A program made the translations under genes and the position numbers. The notes beneath the pieces were generated by a model. The model was not told the DNA's origin. It did no database searches and was given only the letters and a program-made list of their open reading frames with translations. A stretch of DNA of 64,000 nucleotides, from the NCBI GenBank assembly GCA_029339505.1, contig JAQISU010000036.1:7788501-7852500 (forward strand), written 5' to 3'. Each line of letters begins with the position of its first letter. Positions within the stretch are counted from its first letter, which is position 1. The DNA comes from Unio delphinus (lineage: Eukaryota; Mollusca; Bivalvia; Unionida; Unionidae). Positions 40,190 to 51,200 of this stretch are shown piece after piece.

Positions 40190-41675
40190 CCGTATTTTCG
40201 CGCATATATCCCGCGGGTTATACCAGATTTTACAAACCCCGCAAGGGGGGTGCGGGTTATATAAGGGTGCGGGCTATATCACAATTTTTTTACACATAAT
40301 GATATTTCAACATATTGTTTGAAAAACGTAACTACATAACATATATTGTTCTAGTTTTGTTTTGCTAGGGTTGGATATTATGGCTACTACGGTGACTTTA
40401 CAACAACTTACGGTATCGGGACCAAATCAACATTTCGGGATAAAAACTTAAAATTTCGTATCCGTCACGTTTTCATAATCAATATTTTCTGTTTTCAATC
40501 GAAATAACTACGGTACCTAATTTTACCGCTGGGCCACGATCTACTGCTTCAGGTCAGCTTCAATGTGAGGCCACTTTGCTCTAGGTTCGCGACGAGCACG
40601 TTTTCGTGGATTCATCTTCTCCAACGTTCCTTTTTCTTTTCTCCAACCTCGGATTACACTCTCATCAATATCAAATTTTGTGCCTGTGGCTCTATTGCCA
40701 TGCACTTCAGCATACGCAATGGCAGTTAGCTTGAAGTCGGCTGTGTAAGACTTTCGTTTCGGCATTTTTTAAATTAAACAGAAAGAAATTATTTAAACTC
40801 GAATCTACACTTCACAAGAATACAAGATTATTTAAAAATGTCCGTGTTTATGTAGCCTGTAGTTGAGGCACAGCTCCTACGCACACAAGCACTGTGTACC
40901 GTGTTTTTCCTGACTTTTATTGAGCAAAGGTCGTCGGCTTACTTTGATGATGGCGCCGCTAAAGGCTCCAGTTGAAGGGTGAAACAAATACCTGTTTGTT
41001 ATTGCTGCGGCAACTTCAGATAATTGTAGAACATTGAAACAGATTTGTTTTATTTGTTTAGTATATATCAGTGCTTCAAAGGTAATCAGTTCTCTTTGAA
41101 GTGTCAGCAAACGTATTTTTTCTTCTTCCATCTGGTATTTGTTTTTAAATTAGTGTCATCTGCTTGACTGTACTCATTTTACGTTTCCGCCTTCTGCGGA
41201 TTCGGATTTTGACTAGTCAGTTGCATAAAGTAATAAGGCCAGATATCATCATTAGCGGATTATGATATAACAGTGCACTGTTAGTGTGGTTTGCCAGTAT
41301 GAGACAAGGACTTGTTATTTTAACAATATATTCCAGTACATTGTTTCCTGTGATGGTGCCTTTGATTTTCTCTACTCCAAACGCAAGACTGCATATACGG
41401 TTTTTATCAGCCAAAATTGGTGTCGCCACAAATATCACCAGATGGTATATTTTGTCACCAAAACGGAAAACAGAATCGCAGTTTGCTACATCAGCGAAGC
41501 CCCGTGATCCTGTAATTGATTTCATTTCCGATTGTAGCTGCATAAATATATCTATGGTTGCGGGTTATACAAAGGTGCGGGTTATGCCGATTTTTTTACA
41601 CAAAACCCCAAAACCCGCGGGCTATATGAGGGTGCGGATTATCTGCGTGTGCGGGATATATGCGCGAAAATACGG
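40190..41675 (-). mobile_element. pogo/Tigger-like DNA transposon nested in the polymerase gene
   Basis: Inverted termini CCGTATTTTCGCGCATATAT on the left and GCGCGAAAATACGG on the right, flanked by TA on both sides (40188-40189 and 41676-41677), as for Tc1/mariner/pogo insertions. Subterminal GCGGGTTATA-type repeats occur at both ends. Removing it brings the LAYASI and NRFPNTTVRVATDS blocks of the polymerase together. Only the DNA-binding part of a transposase is recognisable, so it is non-autonomous. Confidence 0.92.
40541..40765 (-). pseudogene. pogo transposase N-terminal (Brinker/CENP-B-like) DNA-binding fragment
   Basis: 74 codons: MPKRKSYTADFKLTAIAYAE, then VHGNRATGTKFDIDESVIRG and WRKEKGTLEKM. 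This is the helix-turn-helix start typical of pogo/Tigger-derived proteins. The DDE domain is absent; frames further right in the element (40877-41131, 41217-41543) are not recognised. Confidence 0.8.
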
Positions 41676-41849
41676 TAATCTATTTTCGATGATAAATAGA
41701 TTTCCTAACACCACAGTTAGAGTAGCCACTGATTCATTTTACAAAGACATGAAATACAGCGAAGCAGTAGCCGAATTCACTAATTCTGACGAGAGTTGGG
41801 GATGATGGAGAATTAAGCGGGAAATACTATGTGATTATTCCAAATCAGC

Positions 41850-42834
41850 AGATGTTACAATTGAAGACAATTACTTGAAAAATAATCAGATATCAGAACT
41901 ATCTAATGCACCGCAGATATCTGATACAATATGCAGACATAAAACCACGGCTTTGGTGGGTCAGGAAAGACGACTCATGCGATTGAATTATTTTGTGGGA
42001 AATCAAACATGATTGTGTTAACACAAACTCGTAGACTTGCCAGAGAGATGAAACAGCGAGGAATTAATGCTTGTACATATCAGTTTCTTTCGATGGAAAG
42101 GTAACGAATGGACTCCTGATCGAATGGGCGAGAAATATATTCCTGAAGTCATTATTTGGGACGAGATATGCACGGTATCGCTCGATGTATTACAAAAGTT
42201 TCTCGAGTGGTTATTACTATCGAATACATAATTAATAATGTGCGGCGATCATGGCCAGCCACCACAATTTGTCGGTTTATGCCCACATGATTGGCTGAAG
42301 AATCATATAGATTACTATGAAGAAATTAATACTGATCATAGAGCACTTGATGAACAATTACGCGAGTTCAAGAAACTAATTAGATTACAACCGGATAGAA
42401 TCCAGTGTGAGATAGCGCGTGAAATAATTTCGGAAACCCCATTAAATGACTTCTGGTAAACGTGGAGACCAAACGATTTGATAGTGGCAAGTAGAAAAAT
42501 AGTCAGAGACACCCTTCAAATGAAGTTATTTGAGTTGCATAAAGAAAAATTTGCAACACTTCCAACACCGCTCTGTTATAGACCCAAGGATATACAGCGA
42601 CAAAATATTAAGTTGATATTCCAGGACAAAGTGAAAAGCAGATTCTAGTGTTAAATGATATTGTGTTAGTTGATATCAATGTCGTAAAAGATGCATTGCG
42701 CGCTCTAGGTTACACAGCAACAATACATTCTTCACAGGGATTGACTATATCAGATACGATTGTTTGGATTATAGATAATCACATAGAATGGTCGAATTTA
42801 ATCTACTTGTGGTGTCCAAAGTGCGAAGAATAAA
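41850..42834 (+). pseudogene. superfamily 1 (Pif1/RecD-like) helicase region, disrupted
   Basis: Helicase motifs appear in order: Walker A GFGGSGKTTHAIELF (about 41950-41994), VLTQTRRLAREMKQRG (Ia), IIWDEICTVS (II, about 42151-42180), MCGDHGQPPQF (III, 42238-42270), VASRKIVRD (IV-like) and TIHSSQGLTI (V, about 42724-42753). This set is SF1B. At least three frame changes and a stop interrupt it. It follows the polymerase in the same orientation with an open linker (IEDNYLKNNQISELSNAP) and no room for a separate start, so it was probably part of a polymerase-helicase polyprotein or fusion. Expected role: unwinding ahead of the polymerase. Confidence 0.8.
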
Positions 42835-42989
42835 TCAACTTCGAAGAGTTGTTTTAGATGCTAATGACACTACAATAAGTGATATTGTCAGCGACGATAC
42901 AATAAAAAAAAAAACTATCTAGTTATAAACAACAGGATAAAAAAATAATAGAGAATTTGATAATGATGCCAAATTAATAATCACACTGA

Positions 42990-43162
42990 AACAACAACAA
43001 AATAAATACTGCGCGAGTTGCAATTAAATAATGAATTGGTGTTGGTCGGATAAAGATCCTCGCAAATTCACCGTAGACAGAAAAAATAGCATCGTAGGTC
43101 ATACCAGAAATAATGTGATGCTCACTTGTCTTGAATGCAACAGACGAAGAGGCGCTAGTTAA
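42990..43162 (+). pseudogene. HNH nuclease motif at the end of the polymerase-helicase unit
   Basis: A frame with one TAA encodes YCASCN, then FTVDRKNSIVGHTRNNVMLT and CLECNRRRG: the Cys pairs, the DR and the GHT-N-L-C-CN spacing of compact HNH domains. The stop TAA (43160-43162) overlaps the convergent integrase end (43155), which supports both gene ends. It could be the C-terminal domain of the polymerase-helicase product or a small separate gene. Confidence 0.65.
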
Positions 43163-44097
43163 GACCACACGGCGGTAATTGAGTATCCTCGGGTATCACT
43201 TGTAGTTGTTCACGAGTAAATCCTCGCTGAGAGGCAGTTGAATCCAGTATATAGATTGCTGGTCTACCCATAGATCGTGTTATACTAGATATTTTATGCG
43301 CGGTGACAATCCAAATAGGATCAGTAGCCCATTTTTTGCCACCTTCGAGCTCTCCTGGTTCACATAAATACCTAACAGTGACATTGCAGAGAATTGGTCG
43401 TTTTGATTTTTTTTTTGCACTTTTGCAAGTATATACTTCTTTTTAATTGCGTTGTTAGGTTTCATATTAATTGTTCAAATAATCTCATTATTCAGCACGG
43501 TAATTACACCTGGTAACCTCTTGACCCATTCACGCGATCATTTATCCTGAATAAATTCCTTCGCGTAATGATATCCAAATAACCTCTCAGCAAGTGTGCT
43601 ATTAAATTGTTCAATAATTGCCTGATCGCGATGTAGTGCAGTATGTCCTCGTCGTAACGCGGTATTATGATTCTTCATTATTGGTGGAACTGCACCCTGA
43701 AATTCCTTGCCAGGATCAACTTGTAATAGATTTGGTCAGCGCAGAGGACCCCTTCGATAAATCCTTTCAAACGCAGAAGCCACTTCAGTTGATGATTTCT
43801 CTTTAATGGCTCTGCTTGTTTGTATCTGCTCGCTACATCAACTACGGTTAGCGCATATTTGTAGAAACCATCATGCGGCAGAAATAATATATCAGCCTGA
43901 TGAACCTCATTAGGAACAATCACATCAAAATGCGAGTAGTTAATTTGTTTAGGCGGCGGTAGATAAATTTGCCAAATCGCCTGTTTGGATAACCAATCCG
44001 CTCAAGTGGCATTTTTCACCTTTGCTGCGCTAGCCAGTTTACCGATTGCTGCCTTACCCCTCCAGTATCCTTTCGGAGAATTATAAATAGATTTCAT
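43155..44097 (-). pseudogene. Polinton retroviral-type (rve) integrase, with stops
   Basis: A start at ATG 44097 (MKSIYNSPKGYWRGKAAIGK, LASAAKV) 7 bp after the phospholipase-like gene, and a stop at 43155. The catalytic core is read as HQADILFLPHDGFYKYALTV with the first Asp, VDVASRY nearby, the expected second-Asp region broken near 43.7 kb, and DQAIIEQFNSTLAERLFGY with the catalytic Glu (about 43590-43640). The C-terminus ends PAIYILDST, GFTREQLQVIP, DTQLPP, the usual Polinton integrase tail. Several stops are present, for example TGA in ATxADW near 44010 and in QDKxSREW near 43540. It would make the short duplication seen at the element ends. Confidence 0.88.
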
Positions 44098-44104
44098 GTT
44101 GTTA

Positions 44105-44612
44105 TTAATTACCGGCACCTAACATCAATTTACCTTTCATAGCTGATTTTACTAACCATGAAGCCAACTTTTCTTTGAAGGATTTATCAGTGATAGAATT
44201 CACCACATGAGTTAATTTTACATCTGCGAGATGTCTGTGTTGCAGATTACTGCTTTTATAAGCAGCATCATGAGCATGACACGCCTTATCAATGGCGTTT
44301 ATTGCATATTCACCTGGTCGGGGTTGGTTTTGATCATCGAGTCTGGTCCAGGGTCCACAATAACTATACCCCGGAAGGTGTTTTTTCTCCTGGATACTTT
44401 GCCCATGGTGTTTCTGGGAGTTTTACTAACTTGACTGCAATATCATCTCGTTTTTTTAAAATTATCTGCATATTTCATAGAAACAAATCTAATCTTTTTT
44501 GTACTACATTGTACACACGTACCAGAAAGTGCTGATCTGTTATTGCTAGTTGTAATCGTTGTCAAGTCATCTGTGCCATTACGTTTTTACACTTCACACA
44601 ATATAGATCCAT
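44105..44612 (-). pseudogene. zinc-ribbon phospholipase A2-like Polinton protein
   Basis: A start ATG 44612 (MDLYCVKC); a second Cys pair lies in GTCTQCSTKK, forming a zinc ribbon of about 50 residues. Downstream, in a shifted frame, the parvovirus-type phospholipase A2 signature appears: LPGYSYCGPW for the calcium loop, then INAIDKACHAHDAAYKSS with the His-Asp catalytic pair and Tyr, ending KGKLMLGAGN at 44105. The N-terminal and PLA2 parts are now in different frames. Such domains help virions cross membranes in parvoviruses, and similar genes are known in Polinton-like elements. The gene is head-to-head with the ATPase, 16 bp between start codons. Confidence 0.75.
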
Positions 44613-44628
44613 AATATATTTATGTTAC

Positions 44629-45295
44629 ATGAATGTAATTGATTATTCAGCTACCCGACGACCGGAACCTATTAAACATAATGCGATGTTGCCGAATTCT
44701 ATTCGCATGATTATAATCGGACCATCTGGAAGCGGCAAGACACAACTGCTACTTAATTTGATATGAAGATGGATGACATGGAACAAGTTGTAACTTGTAT
44801 TTAATAGCCCCGAGTGTAGATGATCAGCGATGTTACGTGTCAAAGGATGCTAACAAGAGAGCAATAGAAATCAACGGCAAGGGTATTATTGAATTTATAA
44901 CCGATATCGAGGACGCACCAAGTATTGATGATATCGATGGAAGTATTAACAACTTAGTCGTATATGATGATGTGATGTTAGACAATCAAAAGAATCTCGC
45001 TAGGATATTTTCCAGAGGCAGGCTTAAAAACACCGACGTGATATATGTCACTCAACGCTACACTCAAATACCAAAAGTGATCAGAGATAACTGCAATTTG
45101 TTATGTATATTCAACGGAGTTGACACATATACTCTTAGAAATATTTGGCAGACTCGGTGTGGTGGTGATATGGATCGTAATCGATTTAGAAATTTCTTTA
45201 GTCACGCTCAGTCAATCCCACATGGATTTGTGACGATAAATTTATCAGATCCTCGGACGCGATATCGTCTGGGTCTTGATAAAATATTTGGTTAA
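44629..45295 (+). pseudogene. Polinton packaging ATPase (FtsK/A32-like), one frameshift
   Basis: ATG 44629 (MNVIDYSATRRPEPIK) leads into the Walker A motif IIIGPSGSGKTQLLLNL (44713-44760). A frameshift before 44795 separates it from a 166-codon open frame with YLIAPSVDDQRCYVSKD, Walker B NLVVYDDVML (about 44955-44985), the sensor-like YVTQRYTQIPKVIRDNC and a conserved C-terminus. The A32/HerA-like ATPase pumps DNA into preformed capsids in this virus lineage. The TAA at 45293-45295 lies in the inner edge of the right TIR. Confidence 0.88.
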
Positions 45296-45440
45296 CCCAT
45301 AGCAGCAGAGGGGGGTGAATGCCAATGACATTGGCATCCATTTTTTGCCAAATGGATGCTTCTATTAAGCATTTACGAGGAAGCCTCAGTTTGCCGAATC
45401 GACACCTATAAAATTTGGTCTGTTCGCCCCCTCTGCTGCT
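45291..45440 (-). repeat. right terminal inverted repeat, Polinton copy 1
   Basis: Plus-strand inner end GTTAACCCATAGCAGCAGAG, outer end GTTCGCCCCCTCTGCTGCT followed by GATAC. The matching palindrome here is GCCAATGACATTGGC. The ATPase stop codon lies in its inner edge. Confidence 0.95.
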
Positions 45441-45445
45441 GATAC

Positions 45446-48008
45446 TACTTTTAAATGAAGATATTAAATTCTCTGAAGCTTTCTTACTATATGCGTATAC
45501 TTCTCATGGATATAGCTTCCCTCTGAAAAGGCCACTTGTATTATATAGCGCTATCCCAGGGTAGAAGGTGTGACCATATTTGCAACACACAACAGGTCTA
45601 TGGTTTAGATGGACCATGGTATAGCGAAGGACAATCAAAGTTGGCCTGGGTATGTATAGAGCTTGCAACCCCTACACTAAAACCTGTTGTAACTTCTAGA
45701 AGAACCCCAATACCACTAGCACTTGGTAGAAGCTTTTTGAAGAACTCCAATAATACTAGCACCTGTTTTAAGCTTCTTGAAGAACTCCAATAATACTAGC
45801 ACTTGGTACAAGCTTTTTGAAGTATCCTGTACCACTAGCATCTGTAGTAAGCTTCTTGAAAAACTCCAATACCAATAACACCTGTTGTAAGCTTTCTGAA
45901 GAAATCTAATACCAATATCGACTATTTTAAGCTTCTTTAAGTACCCCAATACCGCTAGCACTTGGTACAAGCTTATTTAAGAATTCCAACACAATTAGCA
46001 CCTGCTGTATGCTTCTTGAAGAACGCTAATACCACTGTCTGCTGTAATAGGCGCTTGAAGAACAAAAAAAGCCAATCTTGTGCTTCTGGCAATCCAAAAT
46101 AAAAGTATAAAAAATTATAGGGTTTTGTCGATTTTACAAATTAGTTGTAAACAAGATCTGTGCTTGTATGCTGTACAGCAGAAAAAAAAGAGACCATGAA
46201 CTTGAGAAGTCCAAATATATGAATGTAACAAAATTTAACCAGGCCATCTCCATATTCAGATAAACATACACATAGCTACTAAATCCCAATTACAAATATC
46301 AAATTGTTTCTACAGTAAAGATGGAAAAAGGTTTTTAAAAATAGTCTAAAAGTACAGATAAATTCTTAATAAAAGTATAATTCATTAAATGGTTTCAAAC
46401 TTTAATCAGGTCATCCATGAATGAACAGAAATTGGATAATAAATGTAAAATATATTGATGAAATATTTCCTGCATAATCAAGCTAACATGATTTACACCC
46501 AGAAAGGTTCAAATCCCAGTGGTACATGCAAAATGTAACATAGAGAAACAAATTGCAATATAGTTGAAATTGTGTGAAAAATCTAATCAGATCATCTACA
46601 TACAAATAGAAACATGAGTAACTAATTTCCTGCATCAATCTAATTTTTGCTGTATCATTTTATCAAGGTTTTAAGCAAACGTTTTTCCAAATTTTGAAGT
46701 TATTTTGTTGTGTGAAAACCTTATATTTTCATCTACATGCAAACATTCTTATAAAAACTGCCACTGACCAAGTGGTGCATTTTTGCATAATTAGTCTAAA
46801 AGAGGTTTTGGTGAAAAAGTTGAATTCCCAAAAAAGATTTCAAAACAGAAAATCATTGAAGTGGTGTGAAAATCTAATCTAGGCATCTTTATGATCGACT
46901 TTAAATGGCTACCAAATTTCTGTGCCAAGTGACTTTTGTGTAATAAACTTCCAAAGATTGGTGGACTTCTCAGCATACTTATGGATGGATACACAGGACC
47001 AAATCAATATGGCCCACATTCAAGCAGCAACGTGGCTGAAGAGAAAAAGCCCTTACATTCCAAACTACAAAATTAAATCTATATTCATTGAAAAACTCGA
47101 CTTTCTACTCTCTTACGTATGTTCTATTCAGAATGTGATAAACACACTAACAAAAAGCAACCCACCCCCAACTATCTAGCTACAAGAATATCACATGCAC
47201 CCTTGTGACCCTACTAATTCCCACAAATGCATAAAAGTAGTGTTTGATTATAAAAGGTAAACAGACCTCTGAGCTGCCATATGTTTGTTTAAGTATATGC
47301 CCCATTAATTTGGAATAAATACAGAAGAAATAAATATCCCAAACAGTTTCAAAGGAATATAAATTTTTATTTCTGAGGAAATATATGTGTCCCCATAAGA
47401 TATAACAATAATAAATGTGTCCCCATAGCTGTAACGGTAATAAATGTATTCCAATAGCTATAATAGTGAACTGTAACCTATAATTAATTTGATAGTAATA
47501 AAAGTACAAAATACGTAAAAGTAAATGAAAAATGGATTTTAACTTTGTTTAAAATGTACACTTTCATTCACACTGATTAATAACTCCTTTGGAATATGTA
47601 ATGTATACTGACTGAATTACCATCTTTAATAATGATCCAAAATATACAGAACAAATATTAAAGATATGAACAACAAGTATGTTTTTAAAACTTGCTTTAC
47701 ACTGAGATAACATTAATACATGTTCTAGGCTATGAATGACATTTACTAGCACAAGTGATTCTCCATTAAAATTGATCCCGAATGGCAAACACCAAAAATA
47801 AAAGCATTAGGTTCATCATCTGACCAAAAAATTGATAACTAAGAATAAACTGTCATGTAATAACAACTTATAAAACTTGATATGATATAAATTCAGTCCA
47901 ACACATACAAATTATGACTGATATCATTAGGCGGCCTGGGTTTAACTAATAAAAAGGCGACTTTTGTGTCAAATAGGGCAATTAAGAGTACTTAACACAG
48001 ATGATTAT
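45446..48008. other. GPD1 3' region and intergenic, no other gene
   Basis: 45670-46060 is a minisatellite. The rest is AT-rich without recognised coding. The part near 48008 presumably includes the GPD1 3' untranslated region (minus strand), whose end I cannot place. Confidence 0.5.
45670..46060. repeat. minisatellite, about 60-bp unit
   Basis: Six to seven diverged units of AAGCTTCTTGAAGAACTCCA + ATACCACTAGCACCTGTTGT with variable ends; AAGCTT recurs once per unit. Confidence 0.9.
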
Positions 48009-48212
48009 TTACATGTGTTCAGGATGGTTCTTCAGACACTCAATAAACTGCTCAGGCTTAAGTTCCCCATTGCAAATCCTGTGAATGGCTGTAAAAAGGG
48101 GGAATCTGTCTTCCATCATCTTGCTCTTCAGCATGTAATTTACTTCATATGCTGTTGGAGGTCCTTGTAGTTTCTGGCCATTCAGCATTTCATTTTCCAA
48201 CACTTCTATGGA
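48009..48212 (-). CDS. GPD1: GPD1 exon: C-terminus
   Basis: Acceptor CATGTAG. It encodes [18 protein letters not shown] through [12 protein letters not shown] and a stop. Phase 0 entry. Confidence 0.95.
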   Translation of the reverse strand, partial: SIEVLENEMLNGQKLQGPPTAYEVNYMLKSKMMEDRFPLFTAIHRICNGELKPEQFIECLKNHPEHM

Positions 48213-51200
48213 CTACATGGAATGAAATAAGAAAGAAACAATACAGATAGGCATATAATTAGTGTTCAAAGAAAATAACATACAATGATCTGACTAACTT
48301 GCCTGGTTCCACTATTGTTAATGTCGGCTGTACTGAAACACTGAAATTTCACATGGTGATCGCGGACATGTTTTTCACTTTTAAAACCAACTATTTAATA
48401 AGTACATAATTTGATCATGAAAGTATAAAGACGATACATGATTTACTGTATAAACTATATCTGTTTTTGTCTGTAAGCAAGTGCTTGCATATACAACCCA
48501 GCATTAAAACTAATAATCTAACAAAGCTATATTCTTATATGTGGCATGAATTCATCAAAATCTTAATGAATTCCAAGTTATAATAAGATATCTCAAATGG
48601 TTAAGGAGATATGATGTGTAAATAGCATTTTCAAACATGGGTAGATAACACTAATAGTATTAATCTGACTGCCATGTTTGATGAGGCCAAAAGTATTGTT
48701 CTGATCCAAATGCATAGGTTTCATCAAGATATCTAAAGAAGTTCAGGAGATACAAACCGGAGATCAGTGTGATGGAGACATGGACTAAAAAGTAGCAATC
48801 TGACAAAACCTAATTTGATATGGGACAAACTCCATCACTTTTAAGAAATATTAATCGTTGATGACAGACAGACATGACACCGATTTGACTAATTGCTTAA
48901 CAGGATACAATATATAGCCATGATACACATATCAATGGGTTCAGGAAATGTTAAGTAAACAAAAGGACATCAGATGGAGGCAAAAACTAAGACTCGGAAT
49001 TAACATATTGGAATCAAACTCTTCCCTTGTGCAAATTTTACGCAATCCCTTGATAGGATATCTTATAAATTCTTGATTGTCCCTTTACAAATATGTGAAC
49101 TTCCCATATTTGTTTAGCTTAAGTTAGCAAACATAAGTAACTGTCACATGCTCCAAAGTGAGTACCCATTTCTTAAACAGATCAATACAAAGTTTAATAT
49201 TTGTACTAAATCTCTGTCATTTTGTATATCAAGTCTTAGGTGAAATAAACAGTTGCCATGCTAATGTCTTGACAAATGATGAACATTCCAAAATCTTGTT
49301 TATTGAAGAATTCTCTCTGAAGGACTGTTATTATGGACTACAATTACTTAATCAGATAATGACTAGCTGACACAGTGGTTTAGTCTTTGTTAAAAACAGG
49401 TAGCTATGGAATTATATAGAGATAACTCTGTTAGTAAGACAATCCAAATATTTGTCCCTGAAAAACAGAAAAAATTCCTTTGAAAGATTTAACATGATCT
49501 TATTTTAGCATGTGTATTCTATTGTCCCAATGAGCTTACAAACAGGGAAAGAATGGTTCATCAGCATTTGTCCCAAACTCCCAGGCAATTAATTTTTTTG
49601 ATCCATATATTCAACCTCCAGCCATCATGCTTAAGTGAAATCTAATAGAAAGAAAAATGTTTCAGCAAAACTTTATTTCACGTGGACCTACAATATTTTT
49701 ATTAATGTTTTCCACTGTGTCAAATTATGTCTGAGGCAAAAAGTGGCAATGTATCTAACCTTCCACAAAACTCTTGTTCTCATTGGTTATGTCTTATGAT
49801 TGTCGAGTAAAATCAAATATCATGTGATTATTATAATGTTGACTTGCCATGGGTAAAAATGACATCAAGGTGTCACAAGAATTCCAGACTGTCTGATGGC
49901 ATTTACTACACAACAAATTTTGATGTGTAACCAAATAAGATTGATCATCATACGTATATGTGTTGAAATTCTTATATTTAGCAAATGTTAAGATTCACTC
50001 TTTCTTCGAAGCTAAAACCTGTACAAAATATGAAACTATGGAAAGTTTTACCAATAAAATCTCATATCAAATCTTCAAGAAACTATATAACTAATAAAAC
50101 TGGCACTTCTGACCAATCATCTGAGTGATATCGAGTATTTAAGTAATCTGAAAGCTTGAGTGGTGGAAATTAACAAATTGGCCGTTCAAGTAAAAAAAAC
50201 TTTAATTAGAATGGAACTTTCTTATTATTCTATTAAACATGTGCAATGCCTTTTAACAACCTCCTGATTCAAACATCTGATGTACAGTAATATTTAGGAA
50301 AACCTAAGATTTACTCCAATTAGCATTTGTTCAGATGTATAGATTTTAAAATAATGTTCAGTACACAGATATATCTCATCAGCTATATTCATGTACTTTA
50401 ATTTAAGAAGATAAATGACCATATCCTGATTAGTAACTACATACAAAACTAAGAGTATTCATGTCTCTATAAAAAAGCCAGAAATAAACCTCACGTCTAT
50501 TTCTGCTGATTTGACTTCTTGAAATTTGATACACAGATGCTATGATCCATGTATTAATAAATTAGGTAGTTTAACTTTGTAATTTATCCAACAAAATGTA
50601 AATATCCCAACATCTATTGGCTAATCTCTTGTTGAATAAAGTTGTCAACTAATTAGCCCATAATTAGCATCAATCAGGTGTCAAAATTTGTTAATCACCA
50701 TGCCACTGACTTATAAGACCAATCAAACTGAAAGAAGCAATGACATCTAAAATGTGGATTAAACTAAACCAAGGTGAAATCCTGTCCTTGTTATAGTGGA
50801 TTCTCCCTATTTTTAGAATGGACACTGAGACTTCCTATTTAATGTATTTTTTCTCATTTTAGAAAGGACTCTCCCGTGCTCCAAGTATTTTTCTCTCATT
50901 TTATAGTGGATTCTTGAGTGCTGACTACAACAGTTACTGTACTGAACATATAAGGGAAACAAAACGCATTTATTATGCCTACCTTGCCCGTTTTAACAAA
51001 GGCCTCTGATACTTTTCTGTTTCTGCCACCATAACATGTTGTCACCAAGTCTGCAATACCACAGCTTTCTAAAAATGTTGCCTGTTGGGAGCCTGAATTA
51101 TAATTTTAAAAAAGTCAAAAATGTCAAGTCAAAGTGTCTGATTTGTTCTATCTTAATATGATAAATCAATCACGTGTTGCGTCTATACAGTGACTATATA

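Larger units (their letters stand above)
38273..41850 (+). pseudogene. Polinton type B DNA polymerase, disrupted
   Basis: From ATG 38273 (codon 3 is TAG) the plus strand encodes about 690 codons once the pogo insertion at 40190-41675 is discounted. Motif A is at 39475-39498 (SVDIVACYP), a Gly-rich motif-B-like segment near 39937-39972 (GRRIIGKFTQGG), a block LQYTHLRASMLAYASI ends at the insertion, and just past it VRVATDSFY (about 41715-41740) corresponds to motif C. As read, motif C is ATDS rather than DTDS. The N-terminal 180 residues (MLGKIRDCFNEFKRDGASHC) match nothing I know. Frameshifts occur between 38.8 and 39.7 kb. Expected role: replication of the excised element, probably protein-primed as inferred for Polintons. 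The frame continues into the helicase. Confidence 0.78.
28446..45440. mobile_element. Polinton/Maverick copy 1, 17.0 kb, structurally complete but mutated
   Basis: Terminal inverted repeats of about 160 bp (28446-28604 and about 45291-45440), an integrase, packaging ATPase, adenain-like protease, major capsid protein and type B DNA polymerase define a Polinton, a virus-like self-synthesising transposon. GATAC flanks both ends (28441-28445, 45441-45445); counting one terminal base, TGATAC makes a 6-bp duplication, the usual Polinton length. Virion genes lie on the minus strand to the left. Polymerase/helicase and ATPase lie on the plus strand, and integrase and phospholipase-like genes on the minus strand, to the right. 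Gene spacing is a few to tens of bases. Most genes carry in-frame stops or frameshifts, so the copy is probably inactive. It lies between the EGF/SEA gene and GPD1. Confidence 0.95.

Noticed and set aside
41284..41805. 173-residue plus-strand frame across the pogo right end
   Set aside because: It runs from transposon into the polymerase; only its last third (from about 41690) is real polymerase sequence.
43155..44097. Retrovirus or LTR retrotransposon, from the integrase
   Set aside because: No LTRs, gag or reverse transcriptase nearby; the integrase tail and neighbours (ATPase, protease, capsid, polymerase B) are those of a Polinton.
47180..47509. 109-residue minus-strand frame with Tyr/His-rich sequence
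   Set aside because: AT-rich with short internal repeats (TGTCCCCATA...); no family resemblance, and it lies in the GPD1 3' flank.
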